Part shown: positions 7,096 to 9,747 of the stretch, one piece after another
Position numbering within the stretch: position 1 is the stretch's first letter
Layout: every line of letters begins with the position of its first letter
Assembly (NCBI GenBank): GCA_937890045.1
Contig: CALBXV010000434.1
Location: forward strand, 1 to 9,747
DNA from: an uncultured archaeon
GTDB lineage: Archaea; Thermoproteota; Nitrososphaeria; Nitrososphaerales; CALBXV01
Direction: 5' to 3'
Length of the DNA: 9,747 nucleotides
Made by a program: the position numbers and the translations under genes
The notes under the pieces: model-generated
Database searches by the model: none
What the model was told of the DNA's origin: nothing
Seen by the model: only the letters and a program-made list of their open reading frames with translations

Positions 7096-7931
7096 ATACT
7101 GTCTCCTATATGTTTTTTATTATAAATTTCTTTTTCTAAATTCAATTTATATTTTGTTTGTTTTGTTTCAGAACCAAATCCTTTCCAACTTGAGCTCATT
7201 GGTTTAAGTCTAACAACATCTGAAATTCTAAATTCTTTAGGTATTTCTAAATCATTCTCAAAAAAACTATCTGCACAATTTAATAACATATTAACTTCCC
7301 TTGCAGTACTTTCTCCAAAAATACCAATATTATGATCTAACATATACCATTTTCCTTCATTTATTAAATTAAAAAATCTTTGAGATTTTTCCTCTTTCTG
7401 CATGTGATCCATATCCTTAGCAACTTTCGGTTCATCAAGACATTCAAACATAATTTTTAAAACACCAACTCTCCAAAAATGATGTTGCCATTGATATTTT
7501 ATTGACCTTCGTCTAAGAAATCGTAAATCCTTATATTTTATTTCATCTTCATAAGTGTTATAAAAATCATTTTCCCATTTAGTAAAAGAAATTGACATAA
7601 TAGAATCATCTTCTACATTCATAACCCAATCAGCAACCATCCCAGCCTTATCAGAATTTAATTCTATTGGATAAACATCATCTGAAGCCCAGAATATCCA
7701 TTCATTATTTTCTAAATCTTCAGTTAACACTTTTATTGTTTTTTTAAATTCAACGGGAGTTTTTATTAATTCAACTTTATCTCCCCAATTTTCTTTTAAA
7801 AAATCTGGATAAATATTATTCCATGGAACTCTCCACACAAATGGATTGGAAGGCCACAAATTATCATATGTTTTTATCATATGATTTGTTATAGGATGAT
7901 ATTTATCGCAACTTAAAACAATTGATTTCAT
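7092..7931 (-). CDS. Putative GT-A-like glycosyltransferase
   Basis: A 279-residue soluble protein. It begins MKSIVLSCDKYHP, like the first strand of GT-A enzymes. WIFWASDDVYPIEL (78-91) is a clear hydrophobic strand ending in an Asp84-Asp85 pair, the usual divalent-metal/nucleotide site. HHFWRVGVLK (150-159) and GIFGESTAREVN (203-214) are further ordered blocks that could carry acceptor or base-catalyst residues. No recognised CAZy family can be named from sequence alone. Position immediately upstream of gmd (ATGA overlap) suggests it uses a sugar made by this operon. The start follows the TAA of the preceding gene by a single base, with no obvious Shine-Dalgarno; translational re-initiation is likely. 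The basic, lysine-rich C-terminus (after about residue 255) contains the gmd ribosome site in its DNA. Transferase function is likely but not proven. Confidence 0.68.
   Translation of the reverse strand: MKSIVLSCDKYHPITNHMIKTYDNLWPSNPFVWRVPWNNIYPDFLKENWGDKVELIKTPVEFKKTIKVLTEDLENNEWIFWASDDVYPIELNSDKAGMVADWVMNVEDDSIMSISFTKWENDFYNTYEDEIKYKDLRFLRRRSIKYQWQHHFWRVGVLKIMFECLDEPKVAKDMDHMQKEEKSQRFFNLINEGKWYMLDHNIGIFGESTAREVNMLLNCADSFFENDLEIPKEFRISDVVRLKPMSSSWKGFGSETKQTKYKLNLEKEIYNKKHIGDSI
7103..7107 (-). promoter_or_regulatory. Shine-Dalgarno AGGAG of gmd
   Basis: AGGAG lies 7 bases before the gmd ATG at 7095, inside the last codons of the upstream GT-A-like gene. Several neighbouring starts lack such a site, so gmd may be translated independently at a higher rate than its neighbours. 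Confidence 0.65.
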
Positions 7932-7932
7932 T

Positions 7933-8709
7933 TTATCTATTTTTCAACTTATTCAAATAACTATCGTAACTCCAATCATCTTTAAAGATGGGTTGATCAT
8001 CTAAAGGTGCATAAGATGTATGATCTTGTGAATCCTCATACCAATTTTCCTTTTCAAGGTCTTCTAATATTAATAATCCTCTAGCAGCATCATCCAATGT
8101 CATATACATATTCCATCCCATAACTTCATATTGTTCATCCCATTGATCTTTATTTAAATCCCTTCCTTCAAAACTTGCCATTCTTGCCCAATCATACATC
8201 TCTTTACTATCTGTTAAAATCATACCACCCTTACCAATAGGAAGTCGTTTTTTAATCTGAAAAGACATAACTTGTATAGAATCTTCTATATACATACCTC
8301 TTTGAAATCTAACTGCACTATCCCATACATTAGTAGGTTTAATTCGATAAACCCCACTCCAACTTATATCCTCAAATCTAATTTTAAATCCATTTACTTT
8401 TGCAACCATTGGTGGTGATACATAACATCTTGATGGAAATGTTAAAACATCACCCTGTTTAATTTTTCCATTAATTAATGACCATTGTAAACCTAACATA
8501 ATCCCATCTGTACAATTATCAATTGCTAATGCATAAGGTGCTCCAGTATAATCTGCCATTTTTTTCTCAAACATCCATATTATTTCCCTGGGGTCATCCC
8601 AAGTATAACCTCTTTTTTGAAGCTCGGATAATTCTGATCTCTGCCACTCTTCTGGCAAATGACCTAAAGGCCAAGGATTATAATTAGTTTCTAACTCTTT
8701 ACTACTCAT
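7933..8709 (-). CDS. Minimal DegT/DnrJ/EryC1-family PLP enzyme lacking the usual C-terminal domain
   Basis: At 258 residues this is far below the 360-430 of sugar aminotransferases, yet the active-site core is intact. Landmarks: FEKKMADYTGAPYALAIDNC (47-66) leading to CTDGI at the PLP-phosphate position; LTFPSRCYVSPPMVAKVNG (89-107); Asp130 in VWDSAVRF, the residue facing the PLP ring nitrogen; SFQIKKRLPIGKGGMILT (149-166), where Lys154 aligns with the Schiff-base lysine and GKGG replaces the usual GEGG; and GWNMYMTLDDAARG (198-211), corresponding to the 'GyNxRmt...AA.G' block. The chain then ends after about 45 acidic, aromatic residues instead of the C-terminal small domain. It may be a natural compact subfamily acting as a keto-sugar aminotransferase, or a shortened copy. 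No remnant of the missing domain follows; the next gene starts after one base. The start has AGAGG nine bases upstream. Confidence 0.8.
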   Translation of the reverse strand: MSSKELETNYNPWPLGHLPEEWQRSELSELQKRGYTWDDPREIIWMFEKKMADYTGAPYALAIDNCTDGIMLGLQWSLINGKIKQGDVLTFPSRCYVSPPMVAKVNGFKIRFEDISWSGVYRIKPTNVWDSAVRFQRGMYIEDSIQVMSFQIKKRLPIGKGGMILTDSKEMYDWARMASFEGRDLNKDQWDEQYEVMGWNMYMTLDDAARGLLILEDLEKENWYEDSQDHTSYAPLDDQPIFKDDWSYDSYLNKLKNR

Positions 8710-8711
8710 AT

Positions 8712-9725
8712 TTATATACCTCTATTTTTTAAATCTGTAAACAACATATCTATATAATTTTCATCCATATCTAAATTAGTATACTTATCAATTATACTAA
8801 TAAACTCTTCTCCATGTTTATGAAAATCAAAGTCTCTTCTAAATCTTTTAATATGCCTTAATTTATGTGGTTGCCATGCCCACTCTAAAAATCTTATAAC
8901 TAAATCATCCACAATATTTAAACCAAAAACATCCACATTCTCTGGATCAAATGCAACTGGTTTAGGAATTGATTGTACCCATAATCTATCCAATGCAAAC
9001 TTTAAGTATTTTTTATCTACATCAATTGTTACCCCCTGATGATTAATACTATATGGAAAATCATCCATTATATCAAACCTAAAATTCAGTCTATCACCAG
9101 TCTGATTATTTGGTGAGATTATATCAACATGATTTCTAATACCTTTTTTTGTAGTTTTAATCATATAACCATCATCTTTTAAATATTCTAATCTATCTAA
9201 TATTATATCTGTTAATTTATTTCTATCTCCACAAATAATATCCATATCATCATAATCAAAATAATCTGGAAACCAATCTTCACTTTTAATAACTGCATAA
9301 TTATCCAATCCCTTTAATACTTCCAAAACATCTATTAAATTAGAAAATCCTTTATGTTTAAAAACTCCTTGAACTACCTCTATTTGAGCTTCAGTTTTTC
9401 CTTGAACTTTTAAACATACTAATCTATGATCTCCATCCCAAGATTCATATCTATCTCCTTCTTGTTTTACTCTAATATAATCCGTACTATAATTACCTTC
9501 CAAATACTTAAAATTGTAAGCAAAATTCTGATACTCAACATCTGACATATATCCTGCCTTTGCTCTTCCCAACCTTTGCACCCTATCATAATACTCTGCA
9601 TATTCATTTGAATTTTCAGTTAAAAGTTTATAATGTGGTGTATTCTCCATTTTATAAGGATTAACAATTCCATTATCATCAAATAATCTTACATAAATTT
9701 TATCTAAACTAATAGTATCTATCAT
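8712..9725 (-). CDS. ParB/sulfiredoxin-like domain fused to a putative nucleotidyltransferase domain
   Basis: This 337-residue protein appears to have two domains. The N-terminal part (about 1-120) ends with YIRVKQEGDRYESWDGDHRL (83-102) and then KVQGKTEAQIEVV. The DG-x-HR-L turn followed by a helix, glycine and strand is the signature of ParB-like nuclease/sulfiredoxin folds, which bind nucleotides. The C-terminal part has FDYDDMDIICGD (156-167), resembling the D-x-D active site of MNT/pol-beta-type nucleotidyltransferases. A possible third carboxylate is Asp218 in LNFRFDIMDD, and a helical, basic tail follows. In this context a role in activating or sensing a sugar/alcohol phosphate is conceivable, but no function is known to me. 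A TAA at 9737-9735 in the same frame blocks extension, so the ATG at 9725 is the first possible ATG start. AAAGAG lies just upstream. Domain naming is moderate confidence; function is open. Confidence 0.7.
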   Translation of the reverse strand: MIDTISLDKIYVRLFDDNGIVNPYKMENTPHYKLLTENSNEYAEYYDRVQRLGRAKAGYMSDVEYQNFAYNFKYLEGNYSTDYIRVKQEGDRYESWDGDHRLVCLKVQGKTEAQIEVVQGVFKHKGFSNLIDVLEVLKGLDNYAVIKSEDWFPDYFDYDDMDIICGDRNKLTDIILDRLEYLKDDGYMIKTTKKGIRNHVDIISPNNQTGDRLNFRFDIMDDFPYSINHQGVTIDVDKKYLKFALDRLWVQSIPKPVAFDPENVDVFGLNIVDDLVIRFLEWAWQPHKLRHIKRFRRDFDFHKHGEEFISIIDKYTNLDMDENYIDMLFTDLKNRGI

Positions 9726-9747
9726 AACTCTTTTTTAGTACACTCCA
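9722..9747 (-). CDS. Possible 3' end of an upstream gene overlapping by ATGA
   Basis: One minus-strand frame is open from the window edge to a TGA at 9724-9722 that shares ATGA with the start of the ParB-like gene. It would end ...ECTKKEL. Five other junctions here have exactly this ATGA layout, which is why I list it, but eight codons cannot prove a gene. A second frame through the same bases is also open. Confidence 0.3.

Noticed and set aside
8709..8716. TATAAATA on the minus strand, identical to the T4-type late promoter core.
   Set aside because: It runs into the ATG of the minimal PLP gene, so a transcript from it would start inside the gene. In such AT-rich DNA the octamer is expected by chance.
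1..9747. CRISPR arrays, tRNA genes, insertion sequences, tandem repeats or rho-independent terminators.
   Set aside because: No repeated units, cloverleaf-like segments, transposase genes or GC-rich hairpins followed by T runs were seen on either strand; nearly all bases are coding.

Overview
This window is one uninterrupted, densely packed gene train on the minus strand. It holds ten complete genes, the 5' end of an eleventh running off the left edge, and probably the last codons of another at the right edge. Read in the direction of transcription (from high to low coordinates), the order is: ParB-like/nucleotidyltransferase-like protein, minimal DegT-type PLP enzyme, GT-A-like protein, GDP-mannose 4,6-dehydratase (gmd), a second putative GT-A-like protein, a GT-B-like protein, a short UDP-glucose/GDP-mannose dehydrogenase, an NAD-dependent sugar epimerase/dehydratase, a ColD/RfbH-type PLP sugar 3-dehydratase, a GT2-like protein, and the start of a CMP-nonulosonate (sialic-acid-type) cytidylyltransferase.

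The DNA is AT-rich (about 30% G+C by hand counts of sampled lines). Its coding strand is strikingly poor in C. TAA, TAG and TGA all end genes, so the ordinary bacterial code fits. Almost no non-coding DNA is present: five junctions are 4-base ATGA stop/start overlaps, and the others are gaps of 1 to 8 bases or an 8-base overlap. I see no promoter, terminator, tRNA, rRNA, CRISPR array, insertion sequence or repeat. There is no gene-free stretch of 300 bases or more.

The locus makes activated sugars and probably attaches them to a surface glycan (O-antigen, capsule or a similar polymer). The clearest route is GDP-mannose to GDP-4-keto-6-deoxymannose (Gmd), then removal of the 3-hydroxyl by the His-for-Lys PLP enzyme to give a GDP-4-keto-3,6-dideoxyhexose, the precursor of colitose-like sugars. 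A second possible route starts at the adjacent dehydrogenase and SDR genes (a UDP-uronic acid, then an epimerised or decarboxylated product). The cytidylyltransferase fragment implies a nonulosonic acid branch continuing beyond the left edge. Four putative transferases would assemble the products.

The host cannot be fixed from sequence alone. Extreme compactness, unusually short versions of two enzyme families, low G+C and a ParB-like domain inside a sugar operon would suit a large tailed phage, probably marine, that carries a glycan cassette. A low-G+C bacterium's O-antigen/capsule island is an equally legitimate reading. No virion, replication or host marker gene is present to decide.
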